DNA from: DASWOJ01 sp964250755 | Lineage (GTDB): Bacteria; Pseudomonadota; Alphaproteobacteria; Acetobacterales; Acetobacteraceae | Direction of reading: 5' to 3' | DNA length: 64,000 nucleotides | NCBI GenBank assembly: GCA_964250755.1 | Contig: CAXUHB010000022.1 | Span: forward strand, 3,811-67,810 | Made by a program: the position numbers and the translations under genes | Part shown: one piece after another, positions 51,519 to 60,419 of the stretch | Position numbering within the stretch: the first letter of the stretch is position 1 | Layout of the letters: each line of letters opens with the position of its first letter | Notes under the pieces: model-generated | The model's database searches: none | What the model saw: the letters and a program-made list of their open reading frames with translations, nothing else | What the model was told of the DNA's origin: nothing

Positions 51519-52544
51519 TCAGGGTGGAATGCCGGTGGCGAGCCGCTCGGACGAGGAGGGCGCAGCCTCGACTTTGATGGCCACCCTCATGGGCCTTCCT
51601 GAGCGCCAGAGCCGCAGCTCCGCCTCCGTGCCGACGGAGCGGCACGCCATGGCGGTCACGATATCGCTGCCGCGCCGGGTCGCCTGTCCGTCAATGGCGA
51701 GCAGCACGTCCCCGATCCTCAGGCCGGCGCGCTCGGCTGGGCTGTTGCGGGCGATCCGCACGATCACGCGGCCGACGTCGCCGGACCCCGGCAGCGGCCG
51801 CGCCAGTTCAGTTTTCAGGCCCAGCCAGCCTCGCCCTGGGGGCGGGACCTCACGGTCGGGGGGGGCGGCCGGGTTGAGTCCCACCAAGCTCGGCGGCAAT
51901 GACCGTGGCGCCGCGGGCCATGCGAGCCCAGGAGGGGCGGCCATGTTGAAGGAATAACCAGCGGCGTGACCTGCGGAACCGGAAATGGATTGTTCGGTGG
52001 CGTGCGGGGCCCTTCCCGCATCCTGGGCGGCCCTTGCCCGGCCGAGCACCAGCAGGTCCACGACCCGAGTTGCGGCCTGCCGCAGCAGCTCGCCGCCGGC
52101 CGCGCTCAGTTCGGCCGGCCGCTGACCCATGACCGAGACCGTTCCGAGCCGGTAGCCTTCCCGGTCAGTCAGGGCCACCCCTGCATAGAAGCGGACGAAC
52201 GGCGCCCCTTGGACGAGAGGGTGCCGGTTGAACCTGGCGTCGGCCAGCGTTTCATCGACGACGAGGGTTCCGGTTTCGGCGGCGATGGCGTGGTGGCAAA
52301 ATGAGAGATGCCGCGGCAGCTCGGCGATGCCCGTGCCAACGGACGCCTTCACCCACTGCCGGTCCCGGTCGATGAAGCTGATCATCGCAATCGGGGCGTT
52401 GAGGCCGCCTGCCGCGAACTCTGCAAGCTGGTTGAACTCAGGCGGGGCCGTGGTGTCAAGGATGCCGTAGCTCGCGAGCGCGGAGACACGGGCGGACTCG
52501 ACGACTTCGAGCAGCGGCAGGGGAACGGCGGCGTGCGTCATCAT
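51519..52544 (-). CDS. GAF-PDZ domain protein
   Basis: A 341-residue cytoplasmic protein. The GAF domain (about 15-170) reads ALASYGILDTTAPPEFNQLA, ISFIDRDRQWVKASVG, LSFCHHAIAAETGTLVVDE and FYAGVALTDREGYRLGTVSV, the form often found before GGDEF domains. A Pro-rich linker leads to a PDZ domain (about 255-340) with GRVIVRIARNSPAERAGLRIGDVLLAIDG. No protease domain or signal peptide is seen. Two ATGs (52544, 52541) follow GGGAGAGA. A GAF sensor joined to PDZ alone is rare; the ligand and partner are unknown. Confidence 0.8.
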   Translation of the reverse strand: MMTHAAVPLPLLEVVESARVSALASYGILDTTAPPEFNQLAEFAAGGLNAPIAMISFIDRDRQWVKASVGTGIAELPRHLSFCHHAIAAETGTLVVDETLADARFNRHPLVQGAPFVRFYAGVALTDREGYRLGTVSVMGQRPAELSAAGGELLRQAATRVVDLLVLGRARAAQDAGRAPHATEQSISGSAGHAAGYSFNMAAPPGLAWPAAPRSLPPSLVGLNPAAPPDREVPPPGRGWLGLKTELARPLPGSGDVGRVIVRIARNSPAERAGLRIGDVLLAIDGQATRRGSDIVTAMACRSVGTEAELRLWRSGRPMRVAIKVEAAPSSSERLATGIPP

Positions 52545-53046
52545 TCTCTCCCATGCGGCTCCTGGGTTGACGCATGGACCGGGCGGGCGACGGCGGGATG
52601 CGTCCGGAGCGCGTTCCGCACGGGTTCGGCGCCCCGCAGCGCCGAACCGTGCCCGCTGGGGGCACCCTTGGAAGGTTTCGCCCATTGCCGGCCATTCAGG
52701 ACTCTCAGGACAGCAGGCCGGGAAGCCCGCCCTGCCGTCCCGGTATGCTGTGTCAACCTATTGTCGGCGGCAAACGTACGGCGTCGCGGGCCGGGAGTGG
52801 AGCGTTGCAGCTGGCGCGGGTTCATGCAGGCTCATAGCCTGCCAGACCACTGCCCGGCTGTTTGAAAGCTGTAGCTCTTGTCAGCTTCCGAGGCGGGCAA
52901 AGGCCAGGTGCCGGCATTGCCGGGCGACGACCGGCCGACGCTCGACGGAGCTTCCCGGGCAGCGTCGCTGACCGGGCCTTGCGTCGCGGGTGCCAGGCGG
53001 GTGCCCTCGCGCCTGGTGCAGGGGGCGACGCCGCTGGCCGGCAGCT
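52545..53046. other. gap without recognised gene
   Basis: About 500 bases upstream of the GAF-PDZ gene. Several open frames exist on both strands, but none has a good ribosome site, a family pattern or a believable composition. Part of it may be the decayed 5' section of the adjoining ISL3-type transposase. The GAF-PDZ promoter should lie at the left end. Confidence 0.4.
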
Positions 53047-53286
53047 GTCATGGCGCTCTGGCGCGAGGTGGGGGGCCGTGGCGACACGCACGGTCCCAAG
53101 GTGGCGCGGAGATGGGTGGCTGACGTCCGACGCCGGGCCGGAACAGGACGCCGCCGCGGCAGCCGCTGCACCCACCATCACTGGAGCAGCAGCTAGGCCG
53201 AAGGCCAGGTTGACCGGCTCAAGGCGCTGAAACCACGAGGATATGACTGAGCCGGCTTCGACCTGCTGCGGCGGCGCGTTCTGATG
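53047..53286 (+). mobile_element. ISL3-family transposase remnant
   Basis: Broken plus-strand frames read LWREVGGRGDTHGPKVARRW (from about 53053) and, in another frame after 53197, EGQVDRLKALKPRGYD, a stop, then AGFDLLRRRVL. These are the helix-turn-helix-like middle block and the conserved C-terminus (normally GQ-NRLK-LKRQMYGRA-FDLLR-RVL) of ISL3-type transposases. The catalytic middle is not present and the C-terminal copy has a TGA in place of the usual Gly/Arg codon. Dead. Confidence 0.65.
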
Positions 53287-53447
53287 ACGACATGACCCAC
53301 GCAGGGCGCAGGAGGGGAGGGCCACGGACATCAAGGGGAGTCATCGCCAGGTCGCACACAACGCCAGGCACGCGGAAACGTCGGCCGGCCTTCCAGAGCG
53401 GCGCGCCCAACCGGCGCCCCCAACCGGCGCCGGCTCCATCGTGGGCG

Positions 53448-55241
53448 TCAGGGAAGTCCGTCCAGGGCGAGTGCTCGCGATGCCGTGAATTGCGGGACTC
53501 GCGTCGGCTTCCCCAGCAGGAAGCCTTGCGCGAGATCACAGCCGTTCGCCCGAAGGAACGCGAGCTGCCTCTCCGTCTCGATGCCCTCCGCGCAGATCGC
53601 CATCCCGATTGCATGCCCAAGCTGGATCAACGCTCGCGCGATCGCCTCCGACCGGGCGTTGTGACCGATGTCGCGGATGAACGAGCGGTCAAGCTTCACG
53701 GTGTCGAAATTGAACTCCTTCAGGTGGCCCAGGGCGGAGTAGCCGCTGCCCAAGTCGTCCAGGGCAATCTGCACCCCCAGCCTGTGCAGCTCGTCGATGC
53801 GCTCGCGCACCAAATCGGGCCGGTCAATCGTCGTGCGTTCCGTGATCTCCAGCGCCAGGCGGTTCGGTGCCAAACCAGTGCGCGTGAGAACGTTGCTCAC
53901 CATGCGGGGAAGGTCCGCCGTGCAGAATGTGGCAGGCGTGACGTTCACGGACACCGTATGGGCCGCCGGCCACATCGCCGCCTCGCAGCAGGCCTTCTCC
54001 AGGACCCAGGCGTCGAGCTTGTGGATGATGCCCGACGTCTCCGCAATCGGAATGAACACGTCGGGCGAGACCAGCCCGTGCCGGGGGCGGTGCCATCGGA
54101 TCAGCGCCTCGTGCCCCCTGACGCGGTCTGACCGGAGGTCGAAGTAGGGTTGCCAATTCAGGGTGAAGGTTCCAGCGTCTATGGCCTCGCGCAGCTCATC
54201 GAGCAGGGCGTTGGTCTGAACGAAGGGGAGCGGGAGCGCGTCCTGGTGTCCGACCGTCACTCCACGGCCGGCGTTCTTGGCACGGTAGAGGGCCGTGTCA
54301 GCGGCGCGCAGCAAGGTTGGCCCGTCCAGGCCGTCAAAGGGTGCGACCGCGAAGCCGATCGACGCACAGATCGGGATGTCGTGGCCGTTCAGCCGCAACG
54401 GTGCGGCAAGGGCATTGATGATGCGGGCAGCCAGGGCGCGCGGGGCTTCCTGGTCGAAGGGTCCCTGCAGCAGCACGGCGAACTCGTCTCCCCCGAGCCG
54501 GGCTGCCAAGTCGCAGGGCCGGATGGCGTCGAGCAGCCGGGCGCCTGCGGCACGGAGGACCGTGTCCCCGCCAGCGTGGCCGAATTGGCTGTTGACGGCC
54601 TTGAACCGGTCAAGGTCTAGGCACAGGACCGCGCACACTGGACCGGACTGCGCGCCCTGGGCGGCGGCGTCCAAGCAGGGGTCGAACAGCAGGCGGTTCG
54701 CCAGGCCGGTCAAGGGATCCTGCGTCGCAGCCCGGCGCAAGTAGATTGCGCTCCGGTGCGCCTCAAGCAGCGAGCCGACGCCAGTCGCAAGGTCGGCGAG
54801 GCGCCGGCGCCCGTGCGTGTCGAGGGACCGCGGTGCACGGTCGATGATGCACAGCGTGCCCAGCGCGTGCCCCTCTGGGCTCACGATAGGTGCGCCCGCG
54901 TAGAAGCGAATGCCAGGCGACCCCGCCACCAGCACGTTGTCCGTGAAACGGGCGTCCTGCAGGGCGTCCTCGACGACCATCACCTCGGACGGCGCGAGGA
55001 TCGCGTGCGCGCAAAAGGCCATTTCGCGCGGCGTCTCCGTGTCATACAAGCCGACGCCGGCCTTGAACCACTGACGATGCTCGTCAACCAGGGATATGAG
55101 GGAGATCGGCACGCCGTAGAGGTCCGCCGCTATGCGCGCGAACACGTCGAATCTTGGATCAGGCAGGGTGTCGAGGATCTCGTAGGATGCCAACGCTTGG
55201 AGGCGGTCCGCCTCGTCGATTGGCGTCGGTGCTGCACGCAT
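53448..55241 (-). CDS. GAF-GGDEF-EAL cyclic-di-GMP signalling protein
   Basis: A 597-residue cytoplasmic protein. The GAF domain (about 12-160, ALASYEILDTLPDPRFDVFA; ISLVDEHRQWFKAGVG) is followed by a diguanylate cyclase domain with an intact LGGDEFAV (about 245) and a phosphodiesterase domain with an intact EALIRW, then NVTPATF, EITERT, LDDLGSGYSALGHLK, VKLDRSFI and AEGIETERQLAFL. Both catalytic sites appear complete, so it could make or break c-di-GMP depending on the GAF signal. ATG 55241 has GGAGGGG upstream. Its GAF domain closely resembles that of the GAF-PDZ protein 900 bases away. Confidence 0.9.
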   Translation of the reverse strand: MRAAPTPIDEADRLQALASYEILDTLPDPRFDVFARIAADLYGVPISLISLVDEHRQWFKAGVGLYDTETPREMAFCAHAILAPSEVMVVEDALQDARFTDNVLVAGSPGIRFYAGAPIVSPEGHALGTLCIIDRAPRSLDTHGRRRLADLATGVGSLLEAHRSAIYLRRAATQDPLTGLANRLLFDPCLDAAAQGAQSGPVCAVLCLDLDRFKAVNSQFGHAGGDTVLRAAGARLLDAIRPCDLAARLGGDEFAVLLQGPFDQEAPRALAARIINALAAPLRLNGHDIPICASIGFAVAPFDGLDGPTLLRAADTALYRAKNAGRGVTVGHQDALPLPFVQTNALLDELREAIDAGTFTLNWQPYFDLRSDRVRGHEALIRWHRPRHGLVSPDVFIPIAETSGIIHKLDAWVLEKACCEAAMWPAAHTVSVNVTPATFCTADLPRMVSNVLTRTGLAPNRLALEITERTTIDRPDLVRERIDELHRLGVQIALDDLGSGYSALGHLKEFNFDTVKLDRSFIRDIGHNARSEAIARALIQLGHAIGMAICAEGIETERQLAFLRANGCDLAQGFLLGKPTRVPQFTASRALALDGLP

Positions 55242-55462
55242 TGCAAGCCCCTCCAATCCGGCTGAAAATGGATATTAGCGCTGCACCGCGCTCGGACGCA
55301 AGGTTAGGAGTTAATGGGATTTCGTTGCGGTCCTGCTGATCGAATGGGCGGCGTTGCCGGACCGATGGTTGAGACGGTGCCGAGGACTCATGATTGATCA
55401 GCCTCCCACGCAATTGACGCAACGCCAGTCGCCGCGTTGCGCGGACCAGGGACGCAGGCGCG

Positions 55463-55732
55463 TCAAACGCGACCTTTGGCCGCCGCGGCGAGGACCTCCT
55501 GCCGGACTTGCGCGTCCAGCCATCCGCCGCGCCAGGTGTCCACCTCTGCCGGCCGCACGTAGGGGCAGATGGACAGAGGCAGGCCATCCGTGAACGCTTG
55601 GTAGCCCTCGCGGCCGATGACGTTCGGTGCCAGGGGTGGCGCGACGCCTCCGCTGAAGAAGCGTCGCACCGCGGCAAGCGTGGCGACAAGGGAAAATGGG
55701 GCGGAGCGGGCCGTTCTGTGATGATTGCTCAT
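55463..55732 (-). CDS. small Rmf/CrpP-like protein
   Basis: An 89-residue protein whose C-terminal half reads IGREGYQAFTDGLPLSICPY, then a Trp-containing WRGGWLDA. The pattern G-x-x-A-F-x-x-G ... CPY ... W-x-x-GW is that of the ribosome modulation factor / CrpP-like group of small proteins. Rmf itself helps form inactive 100S ribosomes in stationary phase. The N-terminal 45 residues, with a basic and hydrophobic part, are extra. ATG 55732 has only a weak ribosome site. The family link is by eye. Confidence 0.6.
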   Translation of the reverse strand: MSNHHRTARSAPFSLVATLAAVRRFFSGGVAPPLAPNVIGREGYQAFTDGLPLSICPYVRPAEVDTWRGGWLDAQVRQEVLAAAAKGRV

Positions 55733-56475
55733 ATCCAACAACGAGCGGCATCTGCAACGCGCTGTCAAGGCCGGGTGCAAATGGATTTTAGATGCAACCT
55801 GTTCATCCCGCTGCCGCCGCCTAGAGCGGCGCCGCCTTTAATGACAAAACCGCAGAGTTCTTGTTGGTGCTTCACATTGCCGCTTCTGGTTGACTTGGCT
55901 TCACGGCTTGAATCGGTTTCTTGATTTTTTGGTCCTATCTAGACCGAGTTTCTGCGCACGCTCACCCGCCGCGGCCTACGTGGCCGGTTCCACAGAACGG
56001 CTCCGGACGAAGTCGCGTCCACTGCTGACGAAGTGGACCACCATGCAGCCAGGGTAGCACCAAGTCGTCTTGCTTCAGCGGCATGCGCTGGTGGTGGTGC
56101 ATGGGCGATCCGGCCCATCGGACGAATCCGTGGGCGGGGTTGCCGGGCACCAGGCCCCCGGCCCCGGGTCGCTCGGAGCGGATCATACGCCCGAGGCAGG
56201 AAGACACGTCCCGCTCTCAGGGAAGAACGTGCTGCCGTGGACGTCCGCATTCAGGCGCACAGCGGACATCAGGGTTTCCGGTGCGGCGGGCGGCAGCAGC
56301 ACCAGTGCCAATAACGTCCGCCCTGCGTGAGACACGGCTCCATCGCACCACAGCTGCCGTCCCGAACACGCAGAATCGCCTTGCGGTGTTCCGTGGGAAC
56401 GGTGCCCATCACCAGATTGGCGATGCCGGCGGCCGCGCGGCGGCCCCGGCCTTCAAACCCAATCGGAGATGCCCC
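55733..56475. other. long gap with no recognised gene
   Basis: These 743 bases hold no gene I can support. The left part (55780-55960) is unusually A+T-rich. A short hairpin (GTCCACT 56017-56023 with AGTGGAC 56032-56038) is present. Minus-strand open frames at 55962-56207 and near 56280-56420 look like decayed coding DNA. The last 60 bases before 56476 should contain the dehydrogenase leader. Confidence 0.4.
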
Positions 56476-57252
56476 ATGAAGATTGACCTGTCCGGCAAGA
56501 CCGCCATCGTCACCGGCTCGACGGAGGGCATCGGCTTCGCCATCGCCCAGGGCCTTGCGGCGGCTGGTGCAACGGTGGTGGTGAATGGCCGCACCAACGC
56601 AAAGGTCGATGCCGCCGTCACGCGCCTGGGCGTCTCCGCACGCGGTGTCGCCGCCGACCTCGGTGCGGCAGAGGGGCATGCCACGCTCGCCGCCGCCGAA
56701 CCCGAGGCCGACATCGTCGTCAGCAACCTCGGCATTTTCCAGCCTGCCGACTTCTTCGACGCCGACGATGCCGTGTGGGACCGGCACTGGCAGGTGAACG
56801 TCATGGCCGGCGTCCGCCTGGCCCGCACCTACCTGCCCGGCATGGAGGCGAAAGGCTGGGGCCGCTTCCTGCTGCTGGGGTCGGAGTCCGCGTTCAACAT
56901 CCCGGTCGAGATGATCCATTACGGTGTGAGCAAGACGGCCGACGTGGCGCTCGCCCGCGGGCTTGCCAAGCGCATGGCCGGCACGGGCGTCACCGTGAAC
57001 TCCGTCCTGCCCGGCCCGACGCTGTCCGAAGGCGTTGCGGCGATGCTGGAAGGGGAGCGCGCCCGCAGCGGCCGAGCGATCGAGGAGGTCGCAGCGGACT
57101 TCGTCACCGCCCACCGGTCCAGCTCGATCATCCGCCGGGCCGCGACCGTGGAGGAGGTGGCGAACATGGTCGTCTACCTCGCCTCGCCCCAGGCAGCGGC
57201 GACCACGGGCGCGGCGCTGCGCGTCGATGGCGGCGTGATCGACACGCTGTGA
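56476..57252 (+). CDS. short-chain dehydrogenase/reductase (SDR)
   Basis: A 258-residue classical SDR. The cofactor site is IVTGSTEGIGFAIAQGLAAA (12-31), the NAG-type strand reads VVSNLGIFQP, and the catalytic Ser, Tyr and Lys are seen in GSESAFNIPVEMIHYGVSKT. LRVDGGVIDTL ends the protein. SDRs of this type oxidise or reduce alcohols, ketones or sugar derivatives with NAD(P). ATG 56476 follows GGAGA. The flanking DNA is decayed, so the original operon partners are lost or elsewhere. Confidence 0.9.
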   Translation: MKIDLSGKTAIVTGSTEGIGFAIAQGLAAAGATVVVNGRTNAKVDAAVTRLGVSARGVAADLGAAEGHATLAAAEPEADIVVSNLGIFQPADFFDADDAVWDRHWQVNVMAGVRLARTYLPGMEAKGWGRFLLLGSESAFNIPVEMIHYGVSKTADVALARGLAKRMAGTGVTVNSVLPGPTLSEGVAAMLEGERARSGRAIEEVAADFVTAHRSSSIIRRAATVEEVANMVVYLASPQAAATTGAALRVDGGVIDTL

Positions 57253-57749
57253 GACGGCAAGTGCCGGTTTCAGGAGACGGCTGCGGTGGCGGCCAGAGGA
57301 CTCTGCAGCGGCGCGGCACGGTCGCCGGCTCAGGCGGCATGTCTGAACTTTACTGCGCTGGGCCACCGGCCGCTGGCGGCTCGGGCGATGAGGGCCGGCG
57401 CGCAGCCGGCGCGCCGTCGCCCAGCTGGGCGGCCCCGCCCAGGCCGGGGTCGCGGCCCGGGTGCGCGCGGCTGGCGTGCCGCTGTCGCAGCCGGACGCGT
57501 CCGCGATCCTGAACGGCAACGTGCGCGCGTTCGCGCTGGAAACCTGATGCAGGTCGCCGCGGCGCTGGGCGCAACGGTGACGGTCAGCAACCGAGCCAGC
57601 AGGGATGAGGTGGGCCATGTGCAGGTGCGCCGCCCGCAGCCGCGCCGCCAAGCTCGGCGGCCTGTACCTCAGGCTGACGCCGCGCCTTGATCCTGCAAGG
57701 CCGGCCGGTGCCTCGCAAAGCGCCGGTGCCTCGCACAGCCCAGGGGACG
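57253..57749. other. decayed coding DNA, no intact gene
   Basis: About 500 bases without an intact gene. On the plus strand around 57420-57546 a frame reads AARVRAAGVPLSQPDASAIL, then NGNVRAFALET and a stop, which resembles the C-terminal end of amidohydrolase-type enzymes. The frame has no start or upstream domain. The rest shows nothing recognisable. Confidence 0.35.
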
Positions 57750-58086
57750 AGACCATCATGCGAGCCTTGTCCGGGTCATCGCCCACCACCAGGACGCAGC
57801 GCGTGCCAAGGTGTGCAGAGGCTTCGAAGAATCCGCAGTGGGACGTGGCCGAGAACCCTGGCGCGATGCCGATGATTTCCACGTCGAACACCTCGATCCC
57901 CCTATTCCGGAGCGCGGCCGACGTGTCCTGCAGCGAAGCAAGGTCGTCCATCAGCGGGAACGAGATGCCCCTGGCGCCGCGGGCAGCAGGCGCAGCCCGA
58001 TGCAGTCATAGCCGGTCTCCCCAGCGACGTGGATCGCGTCGGGCGGGGGCGCATCGAGGCAGGTCAGGAAGGACAGCGAGTGGAGG
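57750..58086 (-). pseudogene. sugar phosphate isomerase/epimerase-like (TIM-barrel) pseudogene
   Basis: The minus strand encodes HSLSFLTCLDAPPPDAIHVA and GETGYDCIGLRLLPAAPG, then shifts frame near 57970 into ISFPLMDDLASLQ, GIEVFDVEIIGIAPGF and LGTRCVLVVGDDPDKARMM. This is the first third of an AP-endonuclease-2/xylose-isomerase-like enzyme of about 270 residues. The start codon is missing or changed, there is a frameshift, and the C-terminal two thirds are gone. It lies 20 bases after the Gfo/Idh gene, so it was once the last gene of the aroQ operon. Confidence 0.75.
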
Positions 58087-58106
58087 CGCGGCCTGCAACG
58101 CTCCAT

Positions 58107-59156
58107 TCAGCGGGAAGCGCAGAATGCTTCCACATCAACCCGGCTGCCTGTGCGTCCGGCCTCCGCAATCGCGAGGGTCGCAGCCAGGGTCAGCATGGCG
58201 TCGCGCGCGGTGACAACCGGAACCTGACGACGGGTTACGACGGCCAGGAAATGATCGAGCTGGTCCTCGTAGGCGCGGGTGACGGGCAGCACCTGCGTCT
58301 CCGACAGGACCGGATCGCGCCAGTCACCCGCCGGCCCGGCGTGCCGCCACAGTTGCATGTCGGGCACGGACAGCGACGCCTTGCGACCGCCCAGAAACAA
58401 ATGGGCACCAGGCTGGCTGGGAAAGTAGGCAGCCTGGCCCGAGGTGAACTCCCACGCCCAGGGCGAGACGACGCTGTCGCTGATGACGAACGTGCCGATG
58501 GCCCCGTTGGTGAACCGAAGGGCGATGCTGGCAGTATCCTCGACGTCGAAGCCGCGGGCAGCGTTGGAGGTCGCGGCCTGCACGCTCTCGATCTCGCCGC
58601 AGATGAAACGCAGGCTGTCGATGTCGTGGATCAGGTTGATCAGCAGGGGACCACCGCCGGCCTCCCGCCTCCAGGCCAGGTCGAAGTAGCCATCGTGCTT
58701 GCGGAATAGGCACATGCCGTTCACCGCGACCAGCTCCCCCAGCGTGCCGTCCTGCACCAGGCGCCGCGCGGCGATGACATCCGGGCTGTGCCGGCGGTGG
58801 TGGCCGACCAGGATGGGAACGCCGGCTGCCTCGCTGGCGTCGGTCAGTTGCCGGGCTGCGGCGATGCCGTCGGCAATCGGTTTTTCCATCAGGCACGCGA
58901 TGCCCCGGCGGACACATGCCAGCCCGGATGCCAGGTGGAGCTGGTTGGGCACCGCGACGATGGCGCCATCCGGCCGAACCGCGTCCAGCATGGCCTCGAA
59001 GTCCGCAAAACATGGCACGCCCGCCTGCCGGGCGTAGGCTGCGGCTTCCGGGGCGGGGTCGGCGATGGCGGCCAATGTCGCGCCGGGATGGGCGGCCACG
59101 AGCTTCGCGTGCTCCAGCCCGATCAACCCTGCCCCCAGCAGGGCCAGACGGATCAT
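58107..59156 (-). CDS. Gfo/Idh/MocA-family oxidoreductase
   Basis: A 349-residue NAD(P)-dependent dehydrogenase. The dinucleotide site is LALLGAGLIGLEHAKLVAAH (4-23), followed by the conserved CLMEKPIADG block (EKP motif) and LINLIHDIDSLRFICG, with the catalytic-type His. Members oxidise sugars, inositols and related polyols. ATG 59156 overlaps the aroQ stop (ATGA), so it is translated with the dehydroquinase. The substrate is probably a cyclic polyol or carboxylate, by context. Confidence 0.88.
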   Translation of the reverse strand: MIRLALLGAGLIGLEHAKLVAAHPGATLAAIADPAPEAAAYARQAGVPCFADFEAMLDAVRPDGAIVAVPNQLHLASGLACVRRGIACLMEKPIADGIAAARQLTDASEAAGVPILVGHHRRHSPDVIAARRLVQDGTLGELVAVNGMCLFRKHDGYFDLAWRREAGGGPLLINLIHDIDSLRFICGEIESVQAATSNAARGFDVEDTASIALRFTNGAIGTFVISDSVVSPWAWEFTSGQAAYFPSQPGAHLFLGGRKASLSVPDMQLWRHAGPAGDWRDPVLSETQVLPVTRAYEDQLDHFLAVVTRRQVPVVTARDAMLTLAATLAIAEAGRTGSRVDVEAFCASR

Positions 59157-59599
59157 GCCGGGGTGAGCAGGTGGCGCATCGCGTCCAGTGCCATCTCATA
59201 CCCATAGGCGCCGAAGCCGACCACCAGCCCAGTGGCGGTGCGGGAGATCAGGGAGTTGTGGTAAATGCTTTCGCGGGTATGGACGTTGCTGATGTGCAGT
59301 TCGATCTTCGGGCCTTCGAACATTTTCAGCGAGTCCAGCAGCGCGATCGAGGTGAAGGTGTAAGCGGCCGGGTTGATGACGATGCCTGCTGCGTTTCTGC
59401 GGGCCTGATGCACATACTCGACCAATTCGCCTTCCATGTTGGTCTGGCGAAAGTCAACCGCGAGGCCGAGCGTGGCGGCCCGAGCTTCACAATTGGCGCG
59501 GATGTCGGCCAGCGTTGTGGTTCCGTAGATCTTCGGCTCCCGCTCGCCCAGCAGGTTGAGGTTGGGTCCGTTGAGGACGAAGATGACCGGGTTCGACAT
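59153..59599 (-). CDS. aroQ: type II 3-dehydroquinate dehydratase
   Basis: A 148-residue dodecameric-type enzyme that interconverts 3-dehydroquinate and 3-dehydroshikimate. It has FVLNGPNLNLLGEREPKIYG (with the catalytic Tyr and flexible-loop Arg), DFRQTNMEGELVEYVHQA, INPAAYTFTSIALLD and HISNVHTRE. All key residues look normal. It sits within an importer-oxidoreductase operon, not with other aro genes, so a catabolic role (quinate/shikimate use) is as likely as biosynthesis. It follows the ATPase gene by 43 bases. Confidence 0.92.
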   Translation of the reverse strand: MSNPVIFVLNGPNLNLLGEREPKIYGTTTLADIRANCEARAATLGLAVDFRQTNMEGELVEYVHQARRNAAGIVINPAAYTFTSIALLDSLKMFEGPKIELHISNVHTRESIYHNSLISRTATGLVVGFGAYGYEMALDAMRHLLTPA

Positions 59600-59642
59600 T
59601 CCGCTTCCTTGATCTCTGGTTTTCGTGGCAGCAGGGGCGTGC

Positions 59643-60398
59643 CTAGTGATGCGCGAGAAGTTCGCCGAGGAACGTCCGCGCCCGCGGGTGGCGGGGGCTG
59701 CGGAAGAAGGCGTCCGGCGTGTCGGCTTCCAGGATCTCGCCCTCGGCCATGAAGATCACGCGGTCTGCGACCTGGCGGGCGAAGCCCATCTCATGGGTGA
59801 CGCACACCATCGTCATGCCGTCCCGCGCCAGGCTGATCATGGTGTCCAGCACCTCCTTCACCATTTCCGGATCGAGGGCGGAGGTTGGTTCGTCGAACAG
59901 CATGGCTTTCGGCTCCATGCACAGCGCGCGCGCGATGGCCACGCGCTGCTGCTGACCGCCCGAGAGCTGGGCCGGGTACTTGTCCGCCTGCTCGCCGATG
60001 CGGACGCGTTCCAGGTATTTGCGGCCGGTCGCCTGCGCTTCCGCCTTGCTGGCGCCGCGCACCCGCATGGGCGCCAGCGTGCAATTCTCCAGCACGGTCA
60101 TGTGCGGGAACAGGTTGAAGCTCTGGAAGACCATGCCGACCTCCCGCCGGATGGTGTCCACCGCGCGGGCGCTGTCGTCCATTGCGGTGCCGTCCACGAC
60201 GATGCGGCCTTTCTGGATCGTCTCCAGATGGTTGATGCATCGGATCAGGGTGGACTTGCCGGACCCTGAAGGCCCGCAGAGGACGATCTTCTCGCCCCTG
60301 CGGACCTCAAGATCGATGCCCTTCAGCGCATGGAACGCCCCATACCACTTGTCGACCTTCTGCATGGAGATCAGGGCGGCTTCGTCGCGCTCGGACAT
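59643..60398 (-). CDS. amino-acid-type ABC transporter ATP-binding protein (GlnQ/HisP-like)
   Basis: A 251-residue ATPase. Walker A is LCGPSGSGKSTLIRCINHLE, the signature is LSGGQQQRVAIARAL, Walker B MLFDEPTSALDPE and the switch His is in VTHEMGFARQVAD. This is the polar amino acid uptake (PAAT) type. ATG 60398 is taken; an in-frame ATG in the ISMQKVDKWYG segment is possible. It lies 21 bases after the binding-protein gene and serves the two permeases upstream in the operon. Confidence 0.93.
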   Translation of the reverse strand: MSERDEAALISMQKVDKWYGAFHALKGIDLEVRRGEKIVLCGPSGSGKSTLIRCINHLETIQKGRIVVDGTAMDDSARAVDTIRREVGMVFQSFNLFPHMTVLENCTLAPMRVRGASKAEAQATGRKYLERVRIGEQADKYPAQLSGGQQQRVAIARALCMEPKAMLFDEPTSALDPEMVKEVLDTMISLARDGMTMVCVTHEMGFARQVADRVIFMAEGEILEADTPDAFFRSPRHPRARTFLGELLAHH

Positions 60399-60419
60399 CG
60401 GGGCTCGTTTCCGGTCCGG

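Noticed and set aside
55962..56207. Minus-strand 81-residue open frame (HHHQRMPLKQDDLVLPWLHG)
   Set aside because: Looks somewhat protein-like but has no recognised family, weak start and lies in a decayed gap; described as gap instead.
56280..56440. Minus-strand frame reading MGTVPTEHRKAIL as an MFS remnant
   Set aside because: Only one short block resembles MFS proteins, it has no neighbouring helices and may be chance.
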